From JAJKIP01 sp040509055 (GTDB lineage Bacteria > Bacteroidota > Bacteroidia > Chitinophagales > Chitinophagaceae), in NCBI GenBank assembly GCA_040509055.1, contig JBEVLT010000373.1:1-12572 (forward strand): DNA of 12,572 bases. The letters run 5' to 3'. The translations under genes and the position numbers were made by a program. This document shows positions 11,169-12,572 of the stretch, piece after piece. The notes beneath the pieces were generated by a model that saw only the letters and a list, made by a program, of their open reading frames with translations, made no database searches and was not told where the DNA came from. The stretch's first letter is position 1. Every line of letters begins with the position of its first letter.

Positions 11169-12050
11169 ATGATTATTGTAAAATTGCAAGGTGGTCTGGG
11201 AAACCAAATGTTTCAATATGCAGCCGGAAGGGCTCTTTCTTTGCGACATGGTGTTGAGTTAAAGGCCGACCTGACTTTTTTGCTGGACCGTAATCTAAGT
11301 GATGTTGTTTTCCGGGATTTTGATATCTCTATATTCCCTGATGTCGCATTTCCAACGGCAACCGGCGCCGAGATTTCCCGCGTCAAACCTTCCGGGAATT
11401 CATCTTTGTTTTCAAGAGTCAGTCGTAAGTTTTTTTACAGCCGTTATTATTTCAAAGAAAAGGGATTTTCATTTAACCCGAAATTCAACATTCTTGGGCC
11501 CTCCATTTACCTGGATGGGTATTGGCAAACGGAAAAATATTTCAAAGACATCGAAGGACAAATAAGAAGTGATTTCCGGTTTGACAATTTACATATTCCG
11601 GCCAATGTTGAATTGCTGGAGAAAATAAGAAGTTGCGATGCTGTGTGCCTGAATGTCAGGCGGGGAGATTATGTTACAAACAGTCATTCTTCCAGCATGC
11701 ATGGATTCATAGGATTAGACTACTATAGACATGCTGTTGAAAAAATAAATTCTGAAGTAAAAGACCCACATTATTTTATCTTTTCCGATGATATTCAATG
11801 GTCTAAAGAACATATTCAAACAGGCCGGGAGACGACGATTGTCAATCATGATCATGCAGGTCCCCGGTTTGCAGACTATTTGCAGCTCATGGCTGCCTGC
11901 AAATATTTTATCATTCCTAACAGCACTTTTGCATGGTGGGCAGCCTGGCTTAGCAGCAGCGGGAAGCAGGTGATCGCCCCTCTTCAATGGTTTGCTGACA
12001 GCCGCTATGACTCGATGGATATAATTCCGGCAAAATGGACCCGGATTTAG
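11169..12050 (+). CDS. GT11 family fucosyltransferase (alpha-1,2-fucosyltransferase-like)
   Basis: This 293-residue cytoplasmic or membrane-associated enzyme is expected to transfer fucose from GDP-L-fucose to a glycan acceptor in surface polysaccharide or glycoprotein-glycan assembly. The N-terminus MIIVKLQGGLGNQMFQYA is the classic GT11 opening and fixes the start at 11169. The GDP-fucose-binding motif appears as CLNVRRGDYV, with VRRGDY at residues 163-168. IIPNSTFAWWAAWLSS (NSTFAWWAAWL at residues 251-261) is the second strong signature. The residue two before the RRGDY arginines is Asn162, where many family members have His. The gene is much more AT-rich than gmd/fcl: sampled 60-base lines at 11401 and 11761 contain 18 and 17 G/C, against 33 in gmd at 9121. 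The acceptor and linkage are not readable. Alpha-1,2 is the family's usual specificity. Confidence 0.92.
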   Translation: MIIVKLQGGLGNQMFQYAAGRALSLRHGVELKADLTFLLDRNLSDVVFRDFDISIFPDVAFPTATGAEISRVKPSGNSSLFSRVSRKFFYSRYYFKEKGFSFNPKFNILGPSIYLDGYWQTEKYFKDIEGQIRSDFRFDNLHIPANVELLEKIRSCDAVCLNVRRGDYVTNSHSSSMHGFIGLDYYRHAVEKINSEVKDPHYFIFSDDIQWSKEHIQTGRETTIVNHDHAGPRFADYLQLMAACKYFIIPNSTFAWWAAWLSSSGKQVIAPLQWFADSRYDSMDIIPAKWTRI

Positions 12051-12062
12051 CCAGTGGGTAAC

Positions 12063-12572
12063 TTACACGGATCTTAGTTTGACATAAATATCGCCAAAGC
12101 CTGATTGTTGAAAGGGTTGCCCATGAATAAGGCGGGCAAAGGTTTCATAGGTTACGAAAGAAGCAAGCTGGAAAGAGAGCTGTTCCCCGACTGTATAATT
12201 ATATTCATAGCCGGGATCTAACCGATAGCAGGTGTCAATGCATTCAGCCAGCCGGCTGGTTTGTTCCGGCACGGTATATTCAAGAGACATGATAGGAATC
12301 GGCTGGCTGAGACCTTTCAGTACCTGCAATTCGTATCCCTCCACATCGATCTTGCAAAAAAATGGCAAACCGTATTCAGCAATAAGATTATCGAGTGTGT
12401 TGATGCGTATGGTTTCTGTATTGTTCCATTCATGGCCACTAAAGCGCGAATGCCTTACACTCTCGATCCATTCTTCGGACAGCGAGGAGATGGTACTTGA
12501 TCCGGAGATAAACATGGTTTTTTCTTCCACCTTATCGCCCAGACCTTCCGGTACCAGTGTAATCCGGTTGCC
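12063..12572 (-). CDS. FkbM-family methyltransferase, partial (C-terminal part)
   Basis: The - strand frame is open from the window edge (12572) to a TAA at 12065-12063, giving 169 codons. A GTG at 12530 is probably not the start, because the 14 codons before it read GNRITLVPEGLGDK, which continues the family pattern. The SAM-dependent FkbM methyltransferase signature is TLDNLIAEYG followed by KIDVEGYELQVLKGL (KIDVEGYE at about 12330-12353). The N-terminal SAM-binding loop lies outside the window. FkbM enzymes O-methylate sugars or small metabolites and are often found in polysaccharide and protein-glycan loci. It converges on the fucosyltransferase with a 12-base gap. A sampled line here (12121) has 28 of 60 G/C, nearer the genome average than the fucosyltransferase. 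Confidence 0.88.
   Translation of the reverse strand, partial: GNRITLVPEGLGDKVEEKTMFISGSSTISSLSEEWIESVRHSRFSGHEWNNTETIRINTLDNLIAEYGLPFFCKIDVEGYELQVLKGLSQPIPIMSLEYTVPEQTSRLAECIDTCYRLDPGYEYNYTVGEQLSFQLASFVTYETFARLIHGQPFQQSGFGDIYVKLRSV

Noticed and set aside
11006..11257. Small + strand open frame bridging fcl and the fucosyltransferase
   Set aside because: It overlaps the ends of two well-supported genes in another frame and has no recognisable sequence.
12528..12530. GTG as the start of the FkbM gene on the - strand
   Set aside because: The frame stays open to the window edge with family-like sequence, and a start here would remove the SAM-binding part of the enzyme.

Overview
The window reads as chromosomal DNA of a member of the Bacteroidota, most likely a Chitinophagaceae-type bacterium. 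The evidence is a giant secreted protein ending in the CHU_C/type B sorting domain of the type IX secretion system (T9SS), a match to the Bacteroidota -7 promoter consensus TAnnTTTG before gmd, and moderate GC (a sampled 60-base line of gmd is 55% GC). The genus is an inference.

Layout: bases 1-8954 are the 3' part of one enormous + strand gene. Its start lies outside the window and at least 2983 codons are visible. The protein is a mosaic of extracellular beta-rich modules, in order: a beta-propeller-type array with a DFDP signature, an Ig-like domain, a seven-blade propeller, two tandem LamG/jellyroll domains, a PKD domain split by a six-repeat array, a glycine-rich region, two PKD domains, five Ig-like repeats (the first split by a jellyroll-like module), and the CHU_C domain.

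After 44 bases follow gmd (8999-10111) and fcl (10111-11046). They overlap by one base and together convert GDP-mannose to GDP-L-fucose. A 122-base gap leads to a family GT11 fucosyltransferase (11169-12050), which would use that GDP-fucose. It is markedly more AT-rich than gmd/fcl and looks like a separately acquired glycan gene. Convergent to it, 12 bases away, is the 3' end of an FkbM-family methyltransferase on the - strand (12063 to beyond the window edge), a family often found in surface-glycan loci.

Together the right end is part of a fucosylated surface polysaccharide or glycoprotein-glycan locus next to a giant T9SS cargo gene. The most interesting points are: two domain-within-domain insertions in the giant protein; a cluster of thirteen D-(S/T)-(A/I/L/M/T/V) tripeptides (the Bacteroidota O-glycosylation motif) confined to its C-terminal half, beside GDP-fucose genes; and the compositional break at the fucosyltransferase. 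I saw no RNA gene, CRISPR array, insertion sequence or convincing terminator.
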